DNA of 33,128 bases from CAZOOR01 sp964581505 (GCA_964581505.1 CAZOOR010000028.1:1-33128); one strand, 5' to 3'; counted from the first letter of the stretch, positions 15,848-24,623 are shown. Notes: generated from the sequence alone by a model not told the origin. Numbers and translations: made by a program.

Positions 15848-16594
15848 TTATGAGATAGCCAAATGTTTTTTTGCTTTGTCAAATCCTGATATGATAATTT
15901 GTCTAATTGTTTCTACTTGTGCCAATTCATCTGATTTGCTCATCTTTGCGGGGAATCCGATAGGCTTGTGAAATACAATCTGAACTTCACGCGGCTCGAA
16001 GAATAAGGAATCTTTCGGCATAATTTCATTAGAGCCGACAATTGTAACCGGAACTACATCTTTGCCGGACTTAGCCGCCAGAACAAAAGCCCCTCGTTTG
16101 AATTCCTGCGCTTTACCGTCTTTGGAGCGAGTCCCTTCCGGATAAATAATTATACTAACATTTTGTTTTATAAGATTTAAAGCCTCTATGACACTTGCCA
16201 TTGCTTTGCGTCCATCGGTTCTATCAATTGCAACAAAGAAAGATTTATTTAATTTCCACCCAAAAATAGGAATTTTCTCCAATTCCTTTTTATAAATAAT
16301 CGCCACCTTTGATTGAATTGCAGAGTAGATAATAGGTATATCAAAATGACTGGAATGATTGGAAGCGAAAACATAAGTTTCGTTAGGATTGATATTCTCT
16401 GCACCTATAATTGTCAATTTTATTCCGGCAATAGCCAATGCACGCTTAGCCCAGCGATGATAATGGCGGGCAAAATTATATTTGTTCTTGAAGAATGTAA
16501 ATGTAAAAATTAAAAATAATGATTCTGCAATTATATCAATTAGTAATATAGTTACTTGGAATGCAAATCGTATATATCTATAAATCTTTTTCAA
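15848..16594 (-). CDS. 1-acyl-sn-glycerol-3-phosphate acyltransferase (PlsC-like)
   Basis: Membrane-associated acyltransferase, probably making phosphatidic acid in phospholipid synthesis. Seen in 248 residues: N-terminal hydrophobic segment (about 8-35), catalytic HX4D as NHSSHFD (His80-Asp85), the FVAIDR block (120-125), EGTRSKDG (153-160), and VPVTIVGS. All four LPLAT motifs are in the correct order and spacing. It starts 41 nt after the methyltransferase gene on the same strand, with tRNA-Phe 30 nt beyond. The family includes lyso-ornithine acyltransferases and others, so the exact acceptor is inferred. Confidence 0.92.
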   Translation of the reverse strand: MKKIYRYIRFAFQVTILLIDIIAESLFLIFTFTFFKNKYNFARHYHRWAKRALAIAGIKLTIIGAENINPNETYVFASNHSSHFDIPIIYSAIQSKVAIIYKKELEKIPIFGWKLNKSFFVAIDRTDGRKAMASVIEALNLIKQNVSIIIYPEGTRSKDGKAQEFKRGAFVLAAKSGKDVVPVTIVGSNEIMPKDSLFFEPREVQIVFHKPIGFPAKMSKSDELAQVETIRQIIISGFDKAKKHLAIS

Positions 16595-16635
16595 TTTTAT
16601 CTCTAATATTATTATCCAATGAAACGTAAAGAGCC

Positions 16636-18201
16636 TTAGTCAAACATTTTGTCTTGTTGATTGATACTGCGTACATCTTTTGTAGATTGTTTGAAGGTCG
16701 AGGGTGCTACACCGGCAGGAATTTTGATTTCCTTTCCTTCAAAGATGTCTTCTATTGTTAATATTTGTATGCGGTCGAAATCATAAGGCTTATACTTGCC
16801 ATCTTGCTTTGCGGCTAATTCCATAGGTTTAGTTACCTGCTCGGCAAAGCAAACAAAAACACCAAAGTCAGCTTTTTCACGATTAATTACATTAATGAAT
16901 TCACGAATATTTTTAACACTTACTTTGCCACTTTTTACTTCTATAAGCATTCTGCCTTTATCTTTGTCATTCTTCGGAAATGTGATGTAACCGTCCCAAC
17001 CTCCATCAGCGACTACCAACGGATTACGCACACCACCGAGTAGAAATTCAACAACCCAATGCTGGAAATCGAAAGCACCGTGTTTGCTTTTCTTTTTCAA
17101 TAATTCATCGGACTTTGCCAGTTGCTTTGCCGAATCAATATCTTTTGGGAAGCCGTGAATCTCAATTTCTTTTAGGAATTTTTTCCTTCCCTCTTCGGGA
17201 ATCGGGGCAGTCAATCTTTTTAAAATTAATTTAATAGCAAGATGAGAAATATCTACACCCAGCCATTGCCGGTTCAGTTTGTTTGCGGCGGCAATAGTAG
17301 TGCCGCAACCGCAGAAGAAATCGGCAACCAAATCGCCTTCGTTTGAAGATGCTTTAATAATTCTTTCCAATAGTGCTTCGGGTTTCTGTGTAGGATATCC
17401 GAGACGTTCCGATGATGCTCTGTTCAAAACCGGAATAATAAACCAATCTCTTGGAGGAACACCCGGAGATTTATCCAAATAGTCTCTATAAACTAAATCG
17501 GGATTTGTTTTCTCCAATTCGATATTTAGTCCTTGTTTGCCTGTATAATTTCCACCTTTACCTCTAATTTGGAATTTTCTTCCAGTATCGTCTGTATAAT
17601 TGAATTTTTTTATTGTTCCAGGGCTATATTCTTCATATACTTCTTTCCAATTAAAAGTATAATTTTTTGACTTTGAATAGAATAAAATAACATCGTGTTT
17701 TTTATTCCAATTTTTTTTACTTCCTTCTCTTTCTTTGTAACACCAAATAACTTCATTCCTGAAATTATCTTTTCCGAATATCACATCACAGATAAGTTTC
17801 AAATAATGGGACATATTCGGGTCGCAATGTAAATAGAACGAGCCTGTTTCTTTGAGTACCTTGTGCATATAGTAAATACGTACTGCCATTGTAGTAAGAT
17901 AAGCAACAGCGGACTTTGATATGTTTATTTTATCGAGAGTTTTTAGGAAGTCATAGAGATTAAAATTAAGGTCAGCAAGTTCGCCAAGTGTATCAAGATA
18001 TGAAACATTAGACCAAGTGTCGGCAAAGGCTTCGCGTTGCGCCTTAGTATCATTCAAATCCATATCCTCAAAGAGTATATTGTAGTTGCGTTTGGAATTG
18101 AATGGCGGGTCAATATAAATCAAATCAATAAATCCCTCAGGATATTTTGTATTCAATTCTTTGAGGACATCAAGACAATCGCCGAAATATAAAGATTTCA
18201 T
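16636..18201 (-). CDS. DNA methyltransferase fused to an Mrr-like nuclease domain
   Basis: Residues 1-335 form an amino-methyltransferase of the beta class: the catalytic motif IV DPPF (31-34) precedes the SAM-binding motif FCGCG (296-300), with TQKPEALLERII (271-282) and a variable, presumed target-recognition stretch at about 150-250. Residues 370-490 look like a PD-(D/E)XK nuclease of the Mrr_cat kind: GGWDGYITF with Asp403, then LIEVKSGK with Glu421 and Lys423, then a helix and VFVCFAEQVTKPMELA. The protein may therefore both modify and cut DNA, with no separate restriction gene beside it. Adenine-N6 is more likely than cytosine-N4 from the DPPF motif, but this is inference, and the target sequence is unknown. 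The neighbours are housekeeping genes. Confidence 0.88.
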   Translation of the reverse strand: MKSLYFGDCLDVLKELNTKYPEGFIDLIYIDPPFNSKRNYNILFEDMDLNDTKAQREAFADTWSNVSYLDTLGELADLNFNLYDFLKTLDKINISKSAVAYLTTMAVRIYYMHKVLKETGSFYLHCDPNMSHYLKLICDVIFGKDNFRNEVIWCYKEREGSKKNWNKKHDVILFYSKSKNYTFNWKEVYEEYSPGTIKKFNYTDDTGRKFQIRGKGGNYTGKQGLNIELEKTNPDLVYRDYLDKSPGVPPRDWFIIPVLNRASSERLGYPTQKPEALLERIIKASSNEGDLVADFFCGCGTTIAAANKLNRQWLGVDISHLAIKLILKRLTAPIPEEGRKKFLKEIEIHGFPKDIDSAKQLAKSDELLKKKSKHGAFDFQHWVVEFLLGGVRNPLVVADGGWDGYITFPKNDKDKGRMLIEVKSGKVSVKNIREFINVINREKADFGVFVCFAEQVTKPMELAAKQDGKYKPYDFDRIQILTIEDIFEGKEIKIPAGVAPSTFKQSTKDVRSINQQDKMFD

Positions 18202-18330
18202 AATTAATAGTCAAATTTGTTTAATTATTATCCTAACAAACATAATAAAAATATGGATAAAACGAGACATCTTGTTCCTAATGTGGAAAACTTTTTATAA
18301 TAATTATCTATTTGTAGTTTATTGCAGGAA

Positions 18331-18370
18331 TAATTAAGGGTTGCCGTAATAATTCGGCAACCCTTAATTA
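18331..18370 (-). terminator. Long hairpin ending the prohibitin operon
   Basis: Perfect 16-bp inverted repeat: arm ending GGGTTGCCG (18331-18346) and arm beginning CGGCAACCC (18355-18370), with an 8-nt AT loop. It starts 17 nt past the stop codon of the prohibitin gene on the minus strand. The T-tract is weak, made mostly by the AT-rich base of the stem. Confidence 0.68.
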
Positions 18371-18387
18371 TTAATATGAATAAAAGA

Positions 18388-19287
18388 CTATTTACCAATA
18401 ATAAATGGCGGACTGTTCTTTGCATCAAGAACGATGATTTTTGAGTTGGGTGAATTGACAAGCTGTTTTTGAATCTTTATCATTTCAAAACGTAAAATTT
18501 TATCGGACAGTCCCATATTTACAATTTTTTGAGCATCTGCAACACCACGCGCTTCGACACGTTTTCTTTCGGCTTCCTGTTTTTCTTTTTGTAGGACAAA
18601 TTCCATACGCTGCGCTTCTTGGATTGCAGTAATTTTTCTTTCGATACTTTCTTTTACCGATTCGGGTAATCCTATGTTTCGCACAAGCATTTTCTCAAGA
18701 ATAACACCACGCTTTTTTAGTTCCCTTTCGATTTTTGTCCTGATAATATTTTCAAATTCTTCTCTTTTTGCAGAGAATAGAGCAATAGCTTCGAATTGCG
18801 AAGCACCTTCGCGGATACCGGTTCTTGTAATTGGACGAATAACCTTGCCTTCATATTCATTGCCAAGTTCCCTATAAATTTTCGGGGCTTCGCCGGAAAT
18901 AATTTTATATAAAACCGTAAGGTCAATGACGACTTCCAATCCGTCTTTACTCAATACGCGAATAGCGTCATCACCGACTTTGTTCCCTTCGTCCGAAGTC
19001 CGGGACATAGTATAGTTCTGTGTCTGAATGCTCATCTGATTTATTTTGACAAGTGGATTGACAAAACGCAATCCTTCGTATAACACTGTTTCCTTTACTT
19101 CGCCGAATAGTACCTGTACACCGACATGTCCGGCATTAATTTGCCTAACCATTGACGTTACAATTCCGATACCGATAATCGCAATTGCCACTATTATTGC
19201 AAGTCCCTTGTATTGATAAAGAGATGTGTTCTTTAAACCCGTAAATACAAAAACGAGAAGAATTAATCCAACAATTATAAAAAACAT
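18388..19287 (-). CDS. Prohibitin-family (SPFH/Band 7) membrane protein
   Basis: Membrane-anchored scaffold of the SPFH superfamily; such proteins form large rings at the inner membrane and often modulate FtsH-type proteases. Seen in 299 residues: two N-terminal hydrophobic segments (about 1-17 and 27-45), the Band 7 domain (VRQINAGHVGVQVLFGEVKE onward to about 215), and a long charged coiled coil (EAQRMEFVLQKEKQEAERKR region), then a hydrophobic tail PPFIIGK. AGGTG lies a few bases before the ATG. It is the second gene of a unit with the acidic protein gene, 45 nt apart, and is followed by a strong hairpin. No NfeD-like partner is adjacent. Confidence 0.93.
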   Translation of the reverse strand: MFFIIVGLILLVFVFTGLKNTSLYQYKGLAIIVAIAIIGIGIVTSMVRQINAGHVGVQVLFGEVKETVLYEGLRFVNPLVKINQMSIQTQNYTMSRTSDEGNKVGDDAIRVLSKDGLEVVIDLTVLYKIISGEAPKIYRELGNEYEGKVIRPITRTGIREGASQFEAIALFSAKREEFENIIRTKIERELKKRGVILEKMLVRNIGLPESVKESIERKITAIQEAQRMEFVLQKEKQEAERKRVEARGVADAQKIVNMGLSDKILRFEMIKIQKQLVNSPNSKIIVLDAKNSPPFIIGK

Positions 19288-19332
19288 AAATACACCTGTA
19301 TATAGTTAAAAAATAAATTTCATATATTTAAA

Positions 19333-20385
19333 TCAGTCATCACCCAAGTCGAAATCGGGAGTATCATCAGAGAAATCACTACTATCACTATCCGAGTTCT
19401 CAAAATTTATTCCGCCGTTTTGTAAATCATCATCAAATTCGTTATCCTGAAAATACTCAATATCCGAACCACTGACAGGCTCGAACGGAGCATCTGAATT
19501 TAGCATATTGCTATCGCCTGCATTGAAACCGCTATTACCAATATGTGCAATTTCATTTCCTTGTTCATCGACAACATCAATACTATGTGTGTAGATATTA
19601 TAATCATGCATCATATCACCCCAGAGCCAAGCATAGAAAAAATAATCATCAAATCCATAGTAACCGTAATATGCGGGCTTACTGCGTTTGTTATGTTTTA
19701 TTTCGACTTTATTGGCAATTTTTTTCTTTGGTCTAATTACTTGCATTTTGCTTTCTACACGTACATCATCAACTTCAATATATTTCCGTACTGCATATTC
19801 GAGCTGGTGCATAAACGAATCGAAAATTCTTTTATGTCTATCAATGAAGTCATCATATTCTTTTTGCTCGGCAAATACATTTTTCAGTTTGGTTTTCAAT
19901 TGCGTCAAATTAGTATCGTCAGAAGTCTTGTATTCATCAATCACACCATTAACAAAAATACTAATCGGATATTCGCCTACATTGTGTTTTCTATTAATCC
20001 GAATTTCAATCAAGAGTTTCAGTGGAGCGAGCGAATGCTCCATAACGAGATAAAGCGTTTCAAACAATTCGGATTCAAGCGGGTCAACTTTGGTAGTAAA
20101 CTGTGATATAGCATCAGCCATGTCGGCTTCCTGACCGCTATCGTCATAATAAAAATCATAGTCATCAACCGCCAGCCTTATGATATTATCGACTTTACTT
20201 GTTCGCAATCCTGCATAAATCTGTTCGAGAATAGACAGTGCGGAAAAAGTTTCTTTCTCCACTTTGCCGCTTGCTTTTCCGAATGACATAACATCAAGTA
20301 ACTTCCCGAAAAATGAAGTCGGTTTGACTTTTGCTATTTCAGTAGCTTGCGATGGGTCTATTTCAATTTTGCCAACAAGATACAT
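19333..20385 (-). CDS. Unrecognised protein with aromatic patch and acidic tail
   Basis: I do not recognise this 350-residue protein. There is no signal peptide or membrane helix. Residues 1-215 look like a folded helical/beta domain (EITFSAL-like start, then LETLYLVMEHSLAPLKLLIEI around 107-128). Residues 216-235 are strongly basic, 238-262 are rich in Tyr, Phe and Trp (YYGYYGFDDYFFYAWLWGD in outline), and 297-350 form an Asp/Ser-rich acidic tail. The start is ATG 20385, because GGAG lies 9 nt upstream within TTGGAGTGG; the in-frame TTG at 20397 overlaps that site and is rejected. It shares a transcript with the prohibitin gene 45 nt downstream, so a role tied to the inner-membrane scaffold is plausible. 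Confidence 0.8.
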   Translation of the reverse strand: MYLVGKIEIDPSQATEIAKVKPTSFFGKLLDVMSFGKASGKVEKETFSALSILEQIYAGLRTSKVDNIIRLAVDDYDFYYDDSGQEADMADAISQFTTKVDPLESELFETLYLVMEHSLAPLKLLIEIRINRKHNVGEYPISIFVNGVIDEYKTSDDTNLTQLKTKLKNVFAEQKEYDDFIDRHKRIFDSFMHQLEYAVRKYIEVDDVRVESKMQVIRPKKKIANKVEIKHNKRSKPAYYGYYGFDDYFFYAWLWGDMMHDYNIYTHSIDVVDEQGNEIAHIGNSGFNAGDSNMLNSDAPFEPVSGSDIEYFQDNEFDDDLQNGGINFENSDSDSSDFSDDTPDFDLGDD

Positions 20386-20410
20386 TATCCACTCCAATTA
20401 TTAATATAAT

Positions 20411-20440
20411 ATTTGTTATTGTTCATAAGTGATAACAAAT
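20411..20440. promoter_or_regulatory. Inverted repeat upstream of the acidic protein gene
   Basis: ATTTGTTAT (20411-20419) and ATAACAAAT (20432-20440): 9-bp perfect arms separated by 12 nt, 26-55 nt before the minus-strand start at 20385. Position and size would suit an operator for the acidic protein/prohibitin operon. A chance AT-rich palindrome cannot be excluded. The remaining 150 bases to the next gene (20594) show only AT-rich sequence. Confidence 0.3.
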
Positions 20441-20593
20441 GATTATTAAATATAGCAAAAAGAATATTGACGGACAAAATTAAATTGAAAATATTAATAT
20501 AAATATGAAGTTCTCCGTATATTTTCTTTCATTTTTTAAATAAAAATAAGTATATTACAGTGCAGTTTTTTCAAAAATCAATAGAGGGCTATT

Positions 20594-21718
20594 ATGAGGA
20601 AATTATTACTATTTGCACTGGCAATTATAATGCTGTTATCGGCTGTAGGGCAGTTGCGTTCGCAACCAAAGAAAATGCGACCGATAATCGCAAATCATAA
20701 AAGCGTAAATCTCAAAAAAATACCCGTATTTTTTGTGAATAAAGCGAAACAGAATCTTCGAATCCTTTATGGGCGTACTTCGCACGGTACGCAGATTACA
20801 TCGGGGATGGGTATTTTGAAAAAGATTCCGGGTAGTATCTTTACATATAATTCAGGCAAAGGTTCTTTGAATTATAAAGAGCGAGGCGGCGATTTGGGCA
20901 ATCCCAATAGAACCGAGTGGGCAAAACGTACCCGCACTCAATTGGAGTCCCATAATAATGATAGGAATATGATTATGTGGTCTTGGTGTGGGCAGGCTAG
21001 TTCTGCTGACGAAGATGATATTAATACTTATCTTACTTTAATGGATAAACTTGAAAAAGATTTTCCTGATATACTTTTTGTATATATGACAGGACATCTT
21101 GACGGTTCAGGTGTTAAAGGCAATCTGAATCTGAGGAATGAACAGATACGTAATTTCTGCAAGAAGAATAAAAAGATTTTATTTGATTTTGCTGATATTG
21201 AAAGTTATGACCCTGACGGCAATTATTTCTTAGATAAAGGTGCTAATGACGGTTGTTATTATTATGACGACCAACACAAAAGGAAAAATTGGGCTGACGA
21301 ATGGTGCAAGAAACATCAGGGAATGTGTACCAAATGCGACTGCGCTCATTCAAAATGCCTAAACTGTCAGATGAAAGGTGTTGCTTTCTGGTGGATGCTT
21401 GCACGCATTGCTGGTTGGGACGGTGGCATTTCGGCTGTTGATGAAGAAGATACCGGTACTAATTTCAATCTGAAGATTACGCCCAATCCCGCAAACAATA
21501 TTATCAATCTCTATATGGATTTACCACAAAGTGGAGATGTAAGTTATGAAATTTATAATGTTGGCGGTATGAAGCTAAATACAGGCAAGCTCGGCACTTT
21601 TTCGCAGGGCTATTATCCTGCTTCGATTAACGTCTCGTCATTGCCAAAGGGTATGTATTTCGTTAGATTGCTCAGTGGCTCTAATTGGATAACACAATCA
21701 TTTATTAAAGCAGATTAA
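20594..21718 (+). CDS. Type IX-secreted protein, possible SGNH-like hydrolase
   Basis: Exported protein. Seen in 374 residues: signal peptide to about residue 23, a catalytic-looking domain (about 50-280), and a C-terminal type IX sorting domain (292-374; ITPNPANN, YNVGGMKL, LPKGMYFVRL), so it should cross the outer membrane via the PorSS. The main domain has LYGRTSHGTQITSGM (58-72), MWSWCGQ (128-134), FVYMTGHLDG (162-171) and CDCAHSKCLNC (248-258), then FWWMLARIAGWDG. Ser63, Asn177 and Asp249-His252 (a DxxH) occur in the order expected of SGNH hydrolases, but this assignment is my inference. GAGGG 6 nt before the ATG is a good ribosome site. The next gene starts 1 nt after its stop codon. 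Confidence 0.82.
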   Translation: MRKLLLFALAIIMLLSAVGQLRSQPKKMRPIIANHKSVNLKKIPVFFVNKAKQNLRILYGRTSHGTQITSGMGILKKIPGSIFTYNSGKGSLNYKERGGDLGNPNRTEWAKRTRTQLESHNNDRNMIMWSWCGQASSADEDDINTYLTLMDKLEKDFPDILFVYMTGHLDGSGVKGNLNLRNEQIRNFCKKNKKILFDFADIESYDPDGNYFLDKGANDGCYYYDDQHKRKNWADEWCKKHQGMCTKCDCAHSKCLNCQMKGVAFWWMLARIAGWDGGISAVDEEDTGTNFNLKITPNPANNIINLYMDLPQSGDVSYEIYNVGGMKLNTGKLGTFSQGYYPASINVSSLPKGMYFVRLLSGSNWITQSFIKAD

Positions 21719-21719
21719 T

Positions 21720-22664
21720 ATGAATAGAATAAAAACACTCGGAGCGTTGTTGCTTATTATTTTTTTATGGGTATCCTGTACGCAGGATAATTCAAAAATT
21801 AAGCCTATTGTTGTCAGTACTCCGAGTGTTTTTAATAAGGAATACCTTACTATCGGAACCTTCAATTTAGAATGGCTCGGGGACGGACATCGAGACCGCA
21901 AAGAGCGTGATAGTTCCGACTATGCTCATATTGCCGAAGTGATTAAGGAAATTGATGCTGATATTATTGGTTTACAGGAAATTGAAAATAAGAAGGCTCT
22001 CAAAATTTTGTTAAATCATTTGCCTGAATATCAATATGTTATGGGTACTACCGGCGGACCTCAGAAATTGGCAATTATCTATAAGAAGAACATTGCTATT
22101 GCTTCTTATGGCGATTATTTCCCGCTGATGGTTACACCACACAAAACCAAGGCGGGTTTGTGGATTTATGTAAAAGCCGGTAATTTTGATTTTCATCTTT
22201 TAAATGTGCATTTAAAGTCAAGTTCACATTGGGATAATAGTAGCGATTTGCGAACTAGGTCTTACCTGATGAGAGTTGCTCAGGCAAGGGCGATTACTAA
22301 TTGGGCGGATTCGATTCTTGCTAATTCGGACGAAGAAGATATTATTATTGTCGGTGATTTTAATGATTATCCGAAAAACAGAAAGAAAAAAACATTAGCA
22401 CCAATTACAGATGACTACAATTTGATTTTTCTTACTGATGAGATGCGCAGCTGCAAGTATTATCACCATTATACTATTGACCAAATTGTCATATCCGATA
22501 CTACTTCGCTCAGATTTGTAAATAATAGTGAGTTTATGTTCAATGTAGATAATGCCTTTTCTAAATATGATGTAGAAGGAATTTCCGACCATTGTCCGGT
22601 TATCGCCAAATTCGATGTCGAACTGCCCGATAATGACCCGCCACTAAATGTTGCTACTAAATAA
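21720..22664 (+). CDS. Endonuclease/exonuclease/phosphatase-fold lipoprotein
   Basis: Lipid-anchored hydrolase of the EEP (DNase I-like) superfamily. Seen in 314 residues: lipobox FLWVSC (Cys20), IGTFNLEWLGDG (core Asn and Asp), DIIGLQEIENKKAL with metal-binding Glu, HLLNVHLKSSSHW, GDFNDYP (Asp/Asn pair), and EGISDHCPVIAKF with the catalytic Asp-His near the end. The active site is complete. Substrates in the family include DNA, phosphoinositides and other phosphodiesters; an envelope location suggests extracellular nucleic acid, which is inference. Translationally coupled to the preceding secreted protein (1-nt gap). Its TAA is directly adjacent to the stop codon of the convergent gene. Confidence 0.9.
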   Translation: MNRIKTLGALLLIIFLWVSCTQDNSKIKPIVVSTPSVFNKEYLTIGTFNLEWLGDGHRDRKERDSSDYAHIAEVIKEIDADIIGLQEIENKKALKILLNHLPEYQYVMGTTGGPQKLAIIYKKNIAIASYGDYFPLMVTPHKTKAGLWIYVKAGNFDFHLLNVHLKSSSHWDNSSDLRTRSYLMRVAQARAITNWADSILANSDEEDIIIVGDFNDYPKNRKKKTLAPITDDYNLIFLTDEMRSCKYYHHYTIDQIVISDTTSLRFVNNSEFMFNVDNAFSKYDVEGISDHCPVIAKFDVELPDNDPPLNVATK

Positions 22665-24623
22665 CTAATATGCAATATCAATCTGCAGATATAGTCGCCT
22701 ATCAATATTGCCGGCTATTTGATTGTATGAACTACCGAGTGTATTCACATTGTATTTTTTCATAATGACGTAGCGTAACCAGAAAGATAATTCTTTGAGC
22801 GGAACAAAATTAACTGATATAAAGGAACGCAATCCATTGCCGTAGAGTGGTGGCATATACATATAACCGGGTATAGCATATTCAAATTGCCAAATAGCAG
22901 ATTGGTAGCCGTCCGTAGAGAAATATGCCAAACGTCCGCTTATTTTAAACATATCGGAAGGTTTATATTGTGCCTCAATATAAGCGGCTACTCCTGTTTG
23001 GGTAGGCAATACGGATTCAAAATTTATCAAATTCAAATCAATTCTTGTGCGTAACTTTAGTATATCGTTCGGTTGATATATATAGTCGGCGCGTGCATAG
23101 TGTTTACTACGATTGAATACTTTTTTTTCGGACTTAATCTTTTTTGAACTCGTTTTTGTTTCGAACTGAAAACGTACTCGCAATTCATTTTGGCTATTGA
23201 TTTTTACAGTTGTTTGGTTTAATATATCTATCCCTTTCATCGGGACAGGTAAATAATATGTATGTTCATAACTACCGTAATAATCAAGATAAGTAACAGT
23301 TTTAATATTCTGCCAACCCTTATACATAAAACCACAATAGATACCGTATTCATTTGCGGGACTTGATTGCTCGCCGAACATATACCCGTAAGGTGAACGA
23401 AAGTTTGATGCGAATGAACGCCCATGTAATATTAGAGCATAGTCCTTTTGTTTAAACTCTGCAATCAACTTGAAAGCGGTATTGCGTTTGCCGTCAATGC
23501 TTATTTCTGTGCTTAGTGTAAATGGATTTAACGGGACAATAGCATATACGGACGATAGGAACGCATCTTTTCCTTTGATTGCATTCGCTGATGATGTGTT
23601 TACAGGTCGGTCGTAATTTAGATAGTAAGTCGTAATACCTATATTGAACTCCTGATTTGCAAATAGAATATTAGCTCCAATATTCTTTTCATTTGCGATA
23701 TTCTGTTTTGCAATTTCCGTTTCCGTTCTGAATAGTCCGGTACGGGTAAGTGATGTAATGGAATTGTCCTTGCCTATTGTAGCACTACGAGGTGCGGACG
23801 ATGCCCAAGCCGATATATTCAATGAAGAATAATCCGTAAACTTAAATGAATTAGACAAAGTAATCCCACGGAAAAAACCATATTCACCGGACGACTTATA
23901 GTTGTATATGGAATTATCATATTGAAAAGCGGGACTAATTACTTCTGCACCTTTGCCCATTGAATTAGGCGACCAAAGTATATTGCCCAATCCGGTTTGA
24001 ATATAGAAATCACCTATGCTAATTCTGAAATTATCATAAGTGGCACTGATAAATCCTGAGATAAAACTGTTCTTATAAAGTTCGCCCAAATCTTTGGAAA
24101 AAAGCAATCCCGCAGAATAAACATTATAATTGCAAAGTATGCGTTGGTATATATCACTTCCATCACCTGTGAATTTATTCTTTTCAAATCCTTTCAATCT
24201 GTTAAACTGTTCAATATCACGTGTGCGTGATAGAAATTTGAATTTGGGCTTAGATTTCTTGCCCGAAGAGCGTCTATCAATATAAGTGCAATAATTAAGT
24301 AAGTATGCTTTTTCCTTATCCAAATTTAATGAATCAATAATTTCGGGAATATCGAAGTCCTTTATGGCGAGTTTCTTGATGTTGCGTGCCATTGAATAAG
24401 TGAATAATGGGATTTGTGCAATATGCTTAATTGATGAACCCGTTAATTCTATTGGGTTGTTAATATAAGATTCTATACGTGCTATAATATTAGAGTTGTT
24501 ACTTCTTTTTGCTATGGATTCCAGTATGGTTTCGAGTTCCTGTTCGGCAAAATCATAATCCTGCGGATAGAGAGCTGAAAGGCTCACTATAAAAAATACT
24601 GCTAATAATACGTATTTATACAT
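22665..24623 (-). CDS. Outer-membrane beta-barrel protein with helix-hairpin-helix N-terminus
   Basis: Large envelope protein, 652 residues from ATG 24623 (the upstream TTG 24644 adds seven residues before the signal peptide and is rejected). Seen: signal peptide MYKYVLLAVFFIVSLSALYPQ; a helical region at about 20-130 resembling the helix-hairpin-helix repeats found before barrels in Bacteroidota proteins (IELTGSSIKHIAQIPLFTY, then FDIPEIIDSLNLDKEKAYLL); then about 500 residues of amphipathic beta strands (FRISIGDFYIQTGLGNILW, LRTRIDLNLINFE), ending in YLQIDIAY. I infer an outer-membrane barrel of unknown role. It diverges from the PorD gene across 95 nt and converges on the EEP lipoprotein gene with no base between the stop codons. 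Confidence 0.82.
   Translation of the reverse strand: MYKYVLLAVFFIVSLSALYPQDYDFAEQELETILESIAKRSNNSNIIARIESYINNPIELTGSSIKHIAQIPLFTYSMARNIKKLAIKDFDIPEIIDSLNLDKEKAYLLNYCTYIDRRSSGKKSKPKFKFLSRTRDIEQFNRLKGFEKNKFTGDGSDIYQRILCNYNVYSAGLLFSKDLGELYKNSFISGFISATYDNFRISIGDFYIQTGLGNILWSPNSMGKGAEVISPAFQYDNSIYNYKSSGEYGFFRGITLSNSFKFTDYSSLNISAWASSAPRSATIGKDNSITSLTRTGLFRTETEIAKQNIANEKNIGANILFANQEFNIGITTYYLNYDRPVNTSSANAIKGKDAFLSSVYAIVPLNPFTLSTEISIDGKRNTAFKLIAEFKQKDYALILHGRSFASNFRSPYGYMFGEQSSPANEYGIYCGFMYKGWQNIKTVTYLDYYGSYEHTYYLPVPMKGIDILNQTTVKINSQNELRVRFQFETKTSSKKIKSEKKVFNRSKHYARADYIYQPNDILKLRTRIDLNLINFESVLPTQTGVAAYIEAQYKPSDMFKISGRLAYFSTDGYQSAIWQFEYAIPGYMYMPPLYGNGLRSFISVNFVPLKELSFWLRYVIMKKYNVNTLGSSYNQIAGNIDRRLYLQIDIAY

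Noticed and set aside
19543..20106. 187-codon open frame on the plus strand
   Set aside because: It lies wholly inside the minus-strand acidic protein gene. Its translation is rich in Cys, Phe and Ile, without domain or start signals, so it is an antisense shadow of an AT-rich gene.
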